Assembly: GCA_028622995.1 (NCBI GenBank)
Contig: JAJQJQ010000027.1
Location: 372,001 to 436,000, forward strand
DNA: 64,000 nt
Source of the DNA: Panagrolaimus kolymaensis
Taxonomy: Eukaryota; Nematoda; Chromadorea; Rhabditida; Panagrolaimidae
Direction of reading: 5' to 3'
The notes beneath the pieces were generated by a model. The model searched no databases. It saw nothing but the letters and a program-made list of their open reading frames with translations, and had not been told where the DNA came from. Shown here one piece after another: positions 25,231 through 35,250 of the stretch. Each line of letters starts with the position of its first letter. The first letter of the stretch is position 1. Position numbers and translations under genes: made by a program.

Positions 25231-26258
25231 TTAATATCCTGGAGGAGTTCGAGGAGTTGGGCAATGATCGCAACCTCCTTCTTCTCCTTGAGGGCCTTGT
25301 AAGCCAGCAGGTCCTTGAGGACCGGGACCACCTTTGGGTCCAGCTTTTCCCTACAAATAATAAAATATAGCATAATTATATTAGGATATGATTAAAGTAA
25401 CTCACAGGTTCACCTGCTTCACCAGCTTCTCCTTCGCTACCGGGATGACCATCTTTTCCTTTGTGCCCTTGTGGTCCTTGTTCTCCTTCACCACCAGGAG
25501 GTCCAGCAGGTCCTGAAAAATAAACATATTTGTTAAAAGCGGCTTGGGTTTTGTGGTTAATTTACCTGCAGGTCCATTAGCTTCGACAAGACGTCCAGCT
25601 TCACCTTGAGCTCCAGGTACACCAGGAGCACCGCCAGCTCCAACTGGTCCTTGAGGTCCAGCCATACCTTGGGTGCCATTATCTCCATTTTTGCCTTGTT
25701 CTCCTGATTCTCCTTTAGGACCTTTGGGACCCTTAGGTCCTGTTTGTCCAGCAGTTCCGGGAGGTCCTGGTGGACAAATGACACAAGGTTCATGGCTGAT
25801 TGCACTTCGAAGAACCTAAAAATCAAACAATTAGAATTGCAAAATCCAAATTAATTAATTTAACTTACATCACCATCTCGACCATCTTGAGCATCGCTGC
25901 CATCTTTTCCATCTTCACCATGATCTCCATCATCTCCAGGTGGTCCAGCTGGACCAGATGGGCCTTGTTGGCATGGGCATCCACAACTTGGTTCTGCATT
26001 TACAGCAGGTTGAGGAGAATTATATTGACGTTTAATACGTCCACCTTCGTTTGTGGATTGAATTAAATGCATTTCTTGCCAAATATCTTTTGATCGAGTT
26101 TTACAAAAATCAGTTTCTTCAATCATATGGGATTGGAAATTTTGGACATAACTATACAACATGGGTAAAGTTACAACTGATGCAATAACAGCAGCAGTGG
26201 AAATAACAATAGCAAAAAATGCTACTCGACGCATTTGACGTTGTTCTTCAGTTTCCAT
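25231..26258 (-). CDS. cuticle collagen (288 aa)
   Basis: Four exons: 26258-25869, 25815-25566, 25512-25406 and 25350-25231, phases 0,1,0. The N-terminus METEEQRQMRRVAFFAIVIS starts the Col_cuticle_N domain, with one signal-anchor helix at about residues 11-37. A subtilisin-type cleavage site RIKR lies at 74-77. The triple-helix part is Gly-X-Y repeats broken into blocks by cysteine clusters (CGCPC, CVICPPG and a final CDHCP), the arrangement that crosslinks nematode cuticle collagens. It ends PPGY. The protein is secreted by the hypodermis, trimerises and is crosslinked in the cuticle. I chose the inner ATG because it matches the family's usual N-terminus; an in-frame start about ten codons upstream is possible. 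Confidence 0.95.
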
Positions 26259-27825
26259 GTTTGAGTTAGTTGGATGGAAGAGATACAAGATAAGAAGAAA
26301 AAAATGGATGTGATTCGACTAACTTAAAAATGGTTTACTTTTATACTCCTCCAAAAAAAAGTGGGAGGATCATTCATTAAATTAAATTAATTTTAAAAAA
26401 CTTCAAAAAAAAAATGGGGTTAATTAAAATAAGAAAAAAATCAACTGAAATCCTTTTTTGACGAGAAAAAAAACCGCGAAGAAAAAAAAGGATATTATTG
26501 TTTTATGGTATCAACCAAGGATTTGAGAAATATTTTCTGATGATACAACAACTAACATCGCCATCGAACATTTTATCAGTGAGATTAGAAAAAAAAAGTG
26601 CACACGACAAAAAATAAAATAAATTAGTTCAGTTAAAACTTGTTTTTTAACACCCAACAAAAAACCTTATCGCTAAAGTTAAAGAAAATTTAAAAAACAT
26701 GAAGAAAAAAAAGATTGAGGTCATTTACATCATTGTGGGTCGTTCCATTTACCCAGATTTTCTTTATTTCTTTCTTGGATATTTTCTTACTGCTGCGACA
26801 GCCAGCAGCAACACACTCTCGAGAATGTGCTGTTTTTTATTTCCTTTTTTTGATGGTGGAGGCTTTGGGAGAAAAAAATCTGGGATGAAGAAAAAAAATT
26901 AAAGAGAATAAAAAATATTTTTTAAAGAAAAGATAAATATAACAACATAGCCGCGTTTTGATCTAATTCATAATCAATGAAACGAAATTTGAATGAACGA
27001 AGTAATAATTTAGTCGCACAACCTTTCAAAACCTTCAGTTGCAAAACAATGGAAACTAAGAAAAATATGAGAAGAAAAATGGAATATTTTTTTGTGTTAA
27101 AGGTTAGACAATAATTTTACAATTCTTTCAAAGTTTGTTATTGAAAGCATTGATTATTAGTAATAGTAAAATTAAAATTCTCCTATTTTACTTCCATCAT
27201 CATAATATGTCTGCGTTACAGACAATGGAAGTATCATTTAAAAATATGAACATCAATAGGTTTATTATCGCAGAAAGTAAAGAATGCATTATTACTTGAA
27301 AAGCCTCAAATGTAATTCTAATCGAGCCTTTAATAAAAACAACTTGGACATATTACAGCTCCAGCAACAACCGCGACATCAACAACCAAATGAGAAGAAT
27401 TACTACCAACAGAAAAGCGAGCAACTCAAAAGCCATTAGAAAAAAAAATAACACCCAAAGCAATCGAGCCATCCACAAGTAAGCGGTGGAAATAGGCATC
27501 AGCTAAACTTCAAATTCTATCAAAAACTAAATTACAAGAAGCTTAAAGTAATACAGCCATAGTCATGATAACGTCACTGGTAAATTCCATAATGAAAAGA
27601 AATCAAAAATTTATCGTATGTATACCCTTTATGAGAGAAATCAGTGAAAATGTTTGAGCCATATAACTTCCAAATTCTCGAACATTGCAAACAATAAAAC
27701 TATATGTAACAAAACAGTATTTATTTTAGACATATGGAAATACACGAAAGAACAAGCAAACAAAAGAAGACAAGAAATTATGAAGTACAATAAAAATGAA
27801 AGCTTAAAAGAACAACACGAAAATA
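26259..27825. other. intergenic region
   Basis: Collagen promoter side. It contains an imperfect hairpin at 27190-27232 (ACTTCCAT/ATGGAAGT outside, GTCTG/CAGAC inside). The stretch 27340-27600 is less AT-rich, with open but interrupted frames on both strands that I cannot assign; it may be decayed coding sequence. Confidence 0.5.
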
Positions 27826-28723
27826 TTATAATAATCTTTCAATAAAACAACGAAATGGTTTTTCTTTTTGAGGTTTCCATGTATTCAATTTTGCTTCCAT
27901 TTCATCTTTGAAAGTTGCAACATAAGTTTCATCCGCACGAAAACGAATTCCAAGTTGAGCTTTAGGAGCAAGGATTTTCTAAAAATTGAATAATTATGTA
28001 AAGCATAAAAAGTAAAACACAAACTTTGAGAAGTTCATAAAAGTGATCAACGTTGATTGGTTCATAAAAATCAAGAAAAAGTCCTTCGATACTATTGTTC
28101 CATGAAGCAATTTTAGACGAATTTTCATGTGTGAGACATTGAACACCGACACTGAAAACAAATTTTTAATATCATAAATTATAAAATAAAACATACATGA
28201 CACGCATAACATTTGGTAAATGAAGCAATAGATCATCAAGAGAAATAAGTTTGCCATTAACACAACGAATATTACCGGCGCAGAAACGCTGAACCATACC
28301 AGATTGAGAAAAAAAAAGAAATTCTTTCATCGAAAGTTCACCATGATAGATAAAAATATTCTTAGCTTCACAATGACGAATCTTTGAGATTATTCTTTTA
28401 TCATAAGTTTCACAGTGAATTTCATTTGTGATAACGTCAATCATAGGCATTTCATCCAAGTTACGAACATAAAGATTCCATTTGCCAGCATTTGGAGAAG
28501 GTTCGCATCCAAAGAACAAATTTTCAATAATAAACAATGGATTCATCTTGTAAAAGAACTTGCAGGTTTGACGGAGCTTGAGTTGAGTTTCAGTGTCTGC
28601 ATTCTTGAAGATATGACGCGTCACCGGATATGGAAACGTGAAATAATATTGTCGTTGATAATTATCTTCATTGAAAGTAATCTTTGCACGGTTGGAAAGA
28701 CGTTGACGATCAAGTTCTGCCAT
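27826..28723 (-). CDS. F-box-like protein, paralogue B (268 aa)
   Basis: Three exons: 28723-28197, 28151-28025 and 27978-27826, intron phases 2 and 0. The N-terminal motif TFPYPVTRHIFKN...QLKLRQTCKFFYKMNP is the F-box-like signature also seen at 20.1 kb. The body is leucine-rich (DLLLHLPNVMRV) and the C-terminus (QLGIRFRADE...EAKLNTWKP) parallels the ending of paralogue A. Total length equals paralogue A exactly, with the same intron phases, although the two sequences have diverged strongly. Likely an SCF-type adaptor by family; no substrate can be inferred. Confidence 0.8.
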
Positions 28724-28728
28724 GTTTG

Positions 28729-28730
28729 CT
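28729..28730 (-). promoter_or_regulatory. probable spliced-leader acceptor
   Basis: TTTATTTTTTTAG ends 5 nt before the minus-strand ATG at 28723. Confidence 0.5.
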
Positions 28731-29462
28731 AAAAAAAATAAAGCTATTAGTAACCGTAAACAACCCGAAAAAAGTTAACATAGTCAAGAAAGAATAACGC
28801 GTGGAAATATTTGATTCTTACGAAAAACGCAACAACAAAAAAGAAGAAGAATGATGAAATGAAAGTTTTTTTTGCTTCCAACAACGCGCAAATAACGAAA
28901 TAATCAAACAAGCGTTTGAAGAGTTTTTCATTCAAACAACCAAAAAGGAGTTTGAAATGGTGCGGCTTCCATGTTCGAAAAGTTTCTGTTTGCAATTTTT
29001 TTCTCTCTCAAAGTTTCTTTATTTTTTCTTCGATTATTAGTTTTTATATAAAAAAATACTGGCGATTTAGTTTTCAAAATATTATTTCGGTTTATTTCTC
29101 TTTTTTTTAAAGCTAACAAATTCTCATACAATTAATTCTCTTCTGCATCTTTGTTGACTTTTTTTTCAATATAATTTATAATTGCAAATGTATCTGATTT
29201 AACGAAGGAAGTAATTGAAATCACAGAATTTTGAAAATGCAACATTTTAAGAGGGGAAAAAGATCGAAAACTTTGTTGAAAACATCATTATTGCTTCTTC
29301 TTTTTCTTTTTGTGAATGTCCTGGGAAAGTTATCATTGGTTATACGTGTTCTTTTGACAACGTTCATCATCCTTGATCTTTGCTTTTACTATTGCTTTTT
29401 ATATTAGCTTTCATCTAAATCTCTGCCATCTCCATCTCTTTTATCTCCATTTTATTCCATCT
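28731..29462. other. divergent intergenic (promoter) region
   Basis: Separates paralogue B (minus) from serine racemase (plus). T-rich and without exons. A candidate leader acceptor TTTTTATATTAG lies near 29408, about 55 nt before the racemase ATG. Confidence 0.55.
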
Positions 29463-30793
29463 ATGATGGCTGCTTCAACTCTTGAATATAAATTATCTGC
29501 AGCTGGAATAGAAGCAGCAGCTTTAAGGATTGCAAAAGTAATTCATACAACTCCCATATTTACTTCAAATACATTAAATGATTACATTGCTTCATTAACA
29601 AGCACGGGAAAAGGACCAAAAATATATTTTAAATGTGATAATTTTCAAAAAACTGGAAGCTTTAAATGTCGTGGAGCTTCGAATGCTGTAGCTAAATTAT
29701 TATCAGGACCAGAGAAAGAAAATGGAATTAAAGGATTTGTAAGTAACAATTTTGCATTGTTTGGATTTTTTAAAAGCTTTCTTTGAAGGCTAACTGTCTT
29801 TCAAACTTTGAGAATCCAACAGATTGAGGACCTTTAGAATGCCTACAGAAAACTGGCGATAAATATGCAAATTAACCCTTACTTTTATAGATTACTCATT
29901 CCTCTGGTAATCATGGGCAAGCTTTAGCATTTGCATCAAAAAAATTTGGAACATCTTGCGTTGTTGTAGTTCCATCCAATGCACCCAAAGCTAAAGTGAA
30001 TGCCATTGAAGCATATGGAGCTAAAATAATTCTTGTTGAACCAACAATGGAAGCAAGAAAATCTAAATGTAAAGAATTCGCAGAAAAAGAAGGGCTTAAA
30101 ATTGTTGATCCGCATGATGATTGGGATGTTATGGAAGGGCAAGGAACACTTGCAATTGAAATCGTTGAACAAGTTCCAGACGTTGAAGCAGTTTTAGTTT
30201 CAGTTGGTGGTGGAGGTTTAGTTGGTGGAATTTCTCAATGGTTTTCAGAAAGAAAACCTGAAGTTAAAGGTTAGTAGCATCTTCGTCAAAGTTATGCCAG
30301 CGAACAACACTCATGAGCCATGGCTTTAATCCTAAAACTAAAATCATAGCTTTTTCCTCCAATTTTAGTAATATGTGTTGAACCTGAAGGCAAAAACATC
30401 ATTGAAAGTTTAACCGCTGGAAAACGATTATGGACAACTGGAGCAGCATTGGATACAATAGCTGATGGAGTTCGTGTTCGACCTTTAGGTGAACGTTGCT
30501 TTGAAGTTATTCGACAATTTGTCCACAAAAAGGTTTACTCTGTTGTAAGTTTTCTAACTGCATCATCATCAACAAAAGGTACTAAAGCTGTTAACTTTCA
30601 GAGTAATGAAGATATCCGCGTTGCATGGAAACTAATATGGGAGAGACTTAAACTAGTTGTTGAGCCATCATCAGCAATGCCATTAGCAGCAATATTGAAA
30701 TATCCTGAAGATTTTAAAGATATGAAAAGCGTGGTATTAGTTTTATGTGGAGGAAACGTTGATTTTGTTGATCCAAGTCAAGTTCAAAACTAA
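29463..30793 (+). CDS. SRR: serine racemase, PLP-dependent (340 aa)
   Basis: Four exons: 29463-29738, 29891-30269, 30369-30544 and 30602-30793, phases 0,1,0. This fold-type II PLP enzyme interconverts L- and D-serine and can dehydrate serine to pyruvate. The cofactor lysine is in QKTGSFKCRGA (about K68). THSSGNHGQA (about 94-103) has the phosphate/substrate loop with both serines, the second being the re-face base in mammalian SRR. The tetraglycine loop is SVGGGGLVGG. The C-terminal LVLCGGNVDF places Cys where mammalian SRR has Ser in LSGGN. Length equals the mammalian enzyme. IWERLKLVVEP and TIADGVRV also follow the SRR pattern. The introns show it is a native nuclear gene, not bacterial contamination. 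Threonine dehydratase is the main alternative, but the C-terminal ACT domain of that family is absent. Confidence 0.92.
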
Positions 30794-30978
30794 AGGAATA
30801 TTCTAAGTCACAAAACAAATGAAAGAAGCATTTATTAATAATTTATAAAATTAACATCATAAAAAACAAAGTTATCAACAACAAAGACAAGATTGATTCA
30901 ATCCTAGTACACTAAACTAGAGATCGTATTTCTTCACCACCAGAAAAACATTCATCCAACCATTAGAGCACGTTGAAG

Positions 30979-31773
30979 TTATGAAGCTTCTTTCTTTCTA
31001 TCTTTCAAGCCGTTTTTCAATTCTTCGAGACGAAATTTGAATTTATCATTGAGGTTGAGATAATCTTGAATTCCTTGAATCATAGCTTTGCGAATTTCAC
31101 GATTCTTTTGTCGAGCAGATTCAGGCGTCTCATCATCAAATATTTTGATGGCATCAATCTTTTCCATATGTTTTTCACAGACATCACAATAATGTAAGAC
31201 TCGCTTCCATAGTCGAGTAATCATTTCATCAGTTTTTTCAACTAAAACAACAACAGTTTGTTAAAGATTGAAAGGAAAAAGAAGAAGCAACTCACCATTA
31301 AGATAATTCTTTTCCAGTTCTTCCATATCTGTTTTGATGTCGGTATAAGATTTTTCCAGCTTTGTTAAATGTTCTTTTTCATATTTTCGTAATTCTCGTG
31401 CTCCCACTTCATCCAGATTCTCAGTTCGAGGTTTACCAAGTCCCATAACCTTTTCACCAGTTTTGAAATGATAATTTGATAAATGTTCATTTGGATTATT
31501 GCTTATCATTCGACCTAAAAATGAAAACAAAGAATATATTAACCTTTCAAACAATCAAAGCATAAACAAACCTTTATAAATCAATTTCATTGATTCACCA
31601 TCAAAATCTGTTGTTTCACTAATAACTCTTCGTAAATCACCAACAGTTTGAAGAACATCGGAATCTGTTGAAGCTTGAGGCGTTGCATCATCATAATCAG
31701 GTGGAGGTTCAGTTGAAACTTTGAATTCATTTGGTTTTCCAGCGAGTAACACAGCAATAGTTGCTATTGACAT
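30979..31773 (-). CDS. bag-1: BAG1-type Hsp70 nucleotide-exchange factor (227 aa)
   Basis: Three exons: 31773-31572, 31514-31296 and 31241-30979, phases 1,1. The N-terminal 70 residues form a ubiquitin-like fold (MSIATIAVLLAGKPNEFKVS..., then VGDLRRVISETTDFDGES and MKLIYKG). A BAG helical bundle follows at about residues 95-215, ending in the charged helix QGIQDYLNLNDKF...LEELKNGL. BAG domains bind the Hsp70 ATPase domain and promote ADP release; the ubiquitin-like part links to the proteasome. Length agrees with short nematode BAG-1. It converges on serine racemase with 185 bp between stop codons. The first ATG was chosen; the open frame continues upstream without a start. Confidence 0.9.
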
Positions 31774-32442
31774 ATTTGAGTTATTTGAAGATGGAGAAGA
31801 AAATAAATTACGAATAAATGAAAGAGCCAGTGTTAACAAATCGGGAAAACAAAAAACACTAATCTAAAAAATTGAAGAATCGAAATCTTTGAATCAAACA
31901 AAAATTCGAGAATGAAAAAAATGCAGCAGAAAATACGAGAGATGTCATTTTTTCTTGTTGGGACTTTGTTGGGTTTGAAAAAAATAAGTAAGTAACTCAA
32001 ATATGTAAGCTATCAGTAAACCTAAGTTGATGCAAAGCTTTAGCAATAATTTTTAATATCACGCAAAATCTAATTAACAGCAAACATGTGTGCAACTCAA
32101 AATCAAAGATAATCTTACTATTTTCTAACTCTAAAGCTATATAATACTAATGCTTGCTTCACCCATCAAATGAGTTTTGGTGTTCTTACATAATATTTTT
32201 TAATCGTTAAAACCATTTGTAAACAAGCTTCATTCATTGATATCCGATATTGAAAAACATTACAAACTTTTGCCTTTCTTTATCCCATTTTTTCGAATCC
32301 GCCATAGTCCTATCGCGATTGAATATCTTTGAGCTCCATTGCAATGTGTTACGGTTGCTGCTTCATCTTCCCTTTTTTTTTGTTTGTTCGTTCAAAAGCT
32401 GCATTCTTCTTTTTTGATTTCAAAAAACAACTTTCAATTTGC
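31774..32442. other. divergent intergenic (promoter) region
   Basis: Lies between bag-1 and the plus-strand gene at 32470. No exon supported. Confidence 0.6.
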
Positions 32443-32444
32443 AG
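32443..32444 (+). promoter_or_regulatory. probable spliced-leader acceptor
   Basis: CTTTCAATTTGCAG ends 25 nt before the ATG at 32470; a second AG directly abuts the ATG. Confidence 0.45.
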
Positions 32445-32469
32445 AAGTTCTCGTTACTCGTATTTCAAG

Positions 32470-33307
32470 ATGTCATCGCCGCCACTAATGCAAGAAATCA
32501 AACAAATTTGTGAAGAAATTTTCAAATTGAAGCGGCAAATACATTTTTCAACCAAAAATTATCCAAGTAAGTTCATTTTTTAGTTTACCAACTTCTTTAA
32601 TAAAAGTTTTCTTTTAGATTTGAATGGTGATGCTGAAGCACCCAAAACTGAAGAACAACGTGAAGCTGCAACAGCTGATTTTTATAAATGGTAACTACTT
32701 TTGTATCAATGATAAACATGTGATAAATAAATGATCATTTTTTAGGATGAATGATGTGACAACTTTCTTGGAAAAAGATGCGCCATTATTAAATGAACTC
32801 TATGATCGTGCTATTATCAATGGAACTTCTGAAGTACCTGCAAAAGAAAAGTTTACTGGTGATGCAATTATTACGCTGTTGAATACATTGGAATCATATT
32901 TCTTTGAAATGAGTAGTATGTTATTTTCTTTGTTTGGGATTAGCTTGCTTCTTTTGAAATCGTTATCCTCCAAAAGGATTGTTTTTTCTTACAATAACCA
33001 GCTTAACATTCTTCTTTTTCACACGCTTAATGTATCTTCATTTTCAGTACTCATCGGACATGTTGGTGAACTCAACGCTTTGCTTCTTCCATTATTCTCT
33101 CAAGCAGCTCAATTGCTTCGTCGCCATATTGAAGTTATGAATAAACTTGAAGATGGAAAAATCACAAAAGAAACTTTCAAGAAATTCAACTTTTGTGAAG
33201 ATGAATCGAACTTCGATGGAAAGTATACTCAACGTTTATTCCAATTTATTGCTGAACTTGAAGCGATCAAAATCAAGGTTCCTGATATGAATATGGATAA
33301 TTTTTGA
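32470..33307 (+). CDS. unrecognised all-helical protein (199 aa)
   Basis: Four exons: 32470-32566, 32618-32690, 32746-32915 and 33048-33307, phases 1,2,1. The protein is soluble, without signal peptide or membrane helix, and looks alpha-helical throughout: MQEIKQICEEIFKLKRQIHF, EQREAATADFYKWMNDVTTF, LNTLESYFFEMSILIGHVGE, then LLLPLFSQAAQLLRRHIEVM. It ends with a run of acidic and hydrophobic residues. Spacing of hydrophobics suggests a helical bundle or coiled-coil partner. I do not recognise the family. The next plus-strand gene begins 236 bp after the stop, close enough for an operon, although the intergenic acceptor is unproven. Confidence 0.75.
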
Positions 33308-33371
33308 TTGGTAGTACCTTTGTCACATTGTTTGTTTTTGTGTTTTTGTTTTTATGATAAAGTTGTCTTTT

Positions 33372-33373
33372 AG
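33372..33373 (+). promoter_or_regulatory. candidate leader acceptor between tandem genes
   Basis: AGTTGTCTTTTAG, 65 nt after the upstream stop codon, is the best 3' splice site ahead of the gene at 33544 and would suit SL2-type processing of a two-gene operon. The operon is inference from spacing. Confidence 0.35.
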
Positions 33374-33448
33374 TTATTCCTTCCACTGTGCGCTCGAAAT
33401 GAAGTTTTCCAAAATTTGCATTTGTCATCTCAAAAAATCCCTTTCAAA

Positions 33449-33544
33449 ATGGATAAAAGGCTGAAAAGCCATGCAATCAAGTTTTATTGTTCACATTACA
33501 TGCTCTCATCTGGTTGTGAAAGAACGTTTGCTGCTTGTTTATAA
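33449..33544 (+). other. upstream ORF overlapping the next start codon (TAATG)
   Basis: A 31-codon open frame (MDKRLKSHAIKFYCSHYMLS...) ends in TAA at 33542-33544. The last A is the first base of the ATG at 33544. If included in the 5' UTR it could affect initiation at the main ORF. It has no homology I recognise. Confidence 0.35.
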
Positions 33545-34437
33545 TGAGAAAAATGGAAGAAGAATATTCAAGTGCTGTTGAAACACCTCCATCAAGTTCT
33601 GCTGTTTCCATTGATTGGAGTGATAATGCATCATGGCGAACGTGCTATTCAAGTGTTGTTGAAAATGGTGAATATGTTTATCCCAGAAAATTTGCAAATA
33701 TTGGTGAATCAAATTATCTTTGGGAAAGAATGGATGCTCATGCTCTTCGTTCTCTTAGCTCAATAAGTGTTATGACCGCTGAACCAATTGAATATGATTG
33801 CTCTAAAGAAGTTATCGAATGTGGTAAGTTTCCGCTCTTCATTACTTTGGATGCGTTAAGAGAAGATAGCTTTACACTTGTTTGCCTAAAAGCTGTATGC
33901 TTGTCATGTTTGATAGTAACTTTGTGCAGTGCTTTGTATTATCCTTTACTATATGTTTCTTTTTTAGAGCCATCTGAAATGAGCTTCACTCAATCATCAT
34001 CATGTTCATCATCCGTTGGTCCACTTACACCTAAACATTTCCTTTCTGGTACTGCATCGCTTGCTGGTGGTGATTTTCACCATTATACTCATCATGAACT
34101 TGTTGAAGTTGAATCTGCTATTCATCAAATTCGCTTACAAAAGGATCCTCCATCATATTATCATGTTATTGGACTTAATCGTGGTCCAAGTAAGTTTCTT
34201 TTTATCATATTTTCTCTTCATATTCCTCTTCTTTTAGTTGATATGGTTCCTCGTCTCTCAAATGTTCCATCTCAATATCAACTTCAAGACATGTATGAAT
34301 TCTCAGCTCTTCAAGCTTCAAATACTCTTGGTAAACAACATCATCTTGGTTCATGGCCAAAAATTATGAATGGCGGAGGTGATGCTGATGGTTATATTCA
34401 CGAAGCCGACTCTCAATATTGCTCAGAAGCTCCATAA
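33544..34437 (+). CDS. unrecognised Ser-rich protein, possible retained-intron membrane isoform (233 aa spliced)
   Basis: Three exons: 33544-33823, 33968-34189 and 34238-34437, phases 1,1, with standard GTAAGT donors and TTTTTAG/CTTTTAG acceptors. The spliced protein is hydrophilic and rich in Ser, Pro and His, with acidic stretches (MRKMEEEYSSAVETPPSSS; GGGDADGYIHEADSQYC) and no clear domain. Both introns (144 and 48 nt) are multiples of three and contain no in-frame stop, so the whole interval is one open frame of 297 codons. Retaining intron 1 would insert 48 residues including a strongly hydrophobic segment (LKAVCLSCLIVTLCSALYY). AATAAA lies 88 nt after the stop. Function unknown. A second in-frame ATG three codons downstream could be the real start. 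Confidence 0.7.
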   Translation: MRKMEEEYSSAVETPPSSSAVSIDWSDNASWRTCYSSVVENGEYVYPRKFANIGESNYLWERMDAHALRSLSSISVMTAEPIEYDCSKEVIECGKFPLFITLDALREDSFTLVCLKAVCLSCLIVTLCSALYYPLLYVSFLEPSEMSFTQSSSCSSSVGPLTPKHFLSGTASLAGGDFHHYTHHELVEVESAIHQIRLQKDPPSYYHVIGLNRGPSKFLFIIFSLHIPLLLVDMVPRLSNVPSQYQLQDMYEFSALQASNTLGKQHHLGSWPKIMNGGGDADGYIHEADSQYCSEAP

Positions 34438-35196
34438 ACTCAATAACAGAATCAAACCTTTATGAAACTTATTTTTCGTTATTTGCATTGATTTTGTTAT
34501 TGTAGTGAGAGATGTTTAGGTTTTAATAAATTTGATTATAAAGTTTTATGTGTGTCTTATTTGAGTAATTGGTTTATGAAAGCATTATCTTTGTTTGATT
34601 TTCTGACGAATACTTGTATTGAAAGAAAACTCATGATTGTTCAAACAATGGAAATTCTGATGATTTGGAAGACAAGGAAGAACAAACTTGGTTTTGGTGA
34701 ATATCGAAATAAGCTTTAGTTACGTTCATTCAATTTTGACGTTGAATGAAGGATCGTTGATACTTTCCTTTGAAGCTTTTACTTTTATTTTCTTAACCAG
34801 CTAATTTTAGTCGTTTTCCAACCTTCTTTATTCTAATAAATTTTTATCATTGCCGAAGCTTTTTGAATTGAATAAACTTTTGTAACTAATTTTCTAAGCA
34901 TCCTTTATTCAAGCACCACCAAAAAGCAAATACATTGTTTGTTGGTATATGTATTTGCTATGGCAAAAAGCGACAAAACCATTCTTCACTTTTCTTGCAT
35001 TCTTTTCTGCATTTGCTCTTTTCAACGTTGTTTTTTTGTTTGATTCATTAACCAACAACGCTGATGCTGAGTTGATTTGAATGAAAGAACACATTTGTTG
35101 GTCGTTGTTAGTACTTTCCACCGCCGTGATTTCCCTTTTCTTTTTTTGTCTCTTACTTATTAAATATGTATGTATTAATGTTGCTATATTTTATAG
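34438..35196. other. intergenic region upstream of nepr-1
   Basis: Contains the polyadenylation signal of the upstream gene at 34525-34530. The TTTTATAG acceptor at 35195-35196 probably starts the nepr-1 mRNA body. No gene seen. Confidence 0.55.
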
Positions 35197-35250
35197 GAAG
35201 CAATCGTCAAAATTACGTCCAAAACTGAATTTCGTGGTACTAAAGGGAGG

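Noticed and set aside
27190..27232. Hairpin with GTCTGCGTTACAGA, also found at 5339-5352
   Set aside because: A shared 14-mer is expected several times by chance among all pairs in 64 kb, and the hairpin has no flanking duplication or associated gene.
29463..30793. Bacterial origin (transfer or contamination) of the PLP enzyme
   Set aside because: It has three standard nematode introns, host-like codon use, and sequence features of metazoan serine racemase.
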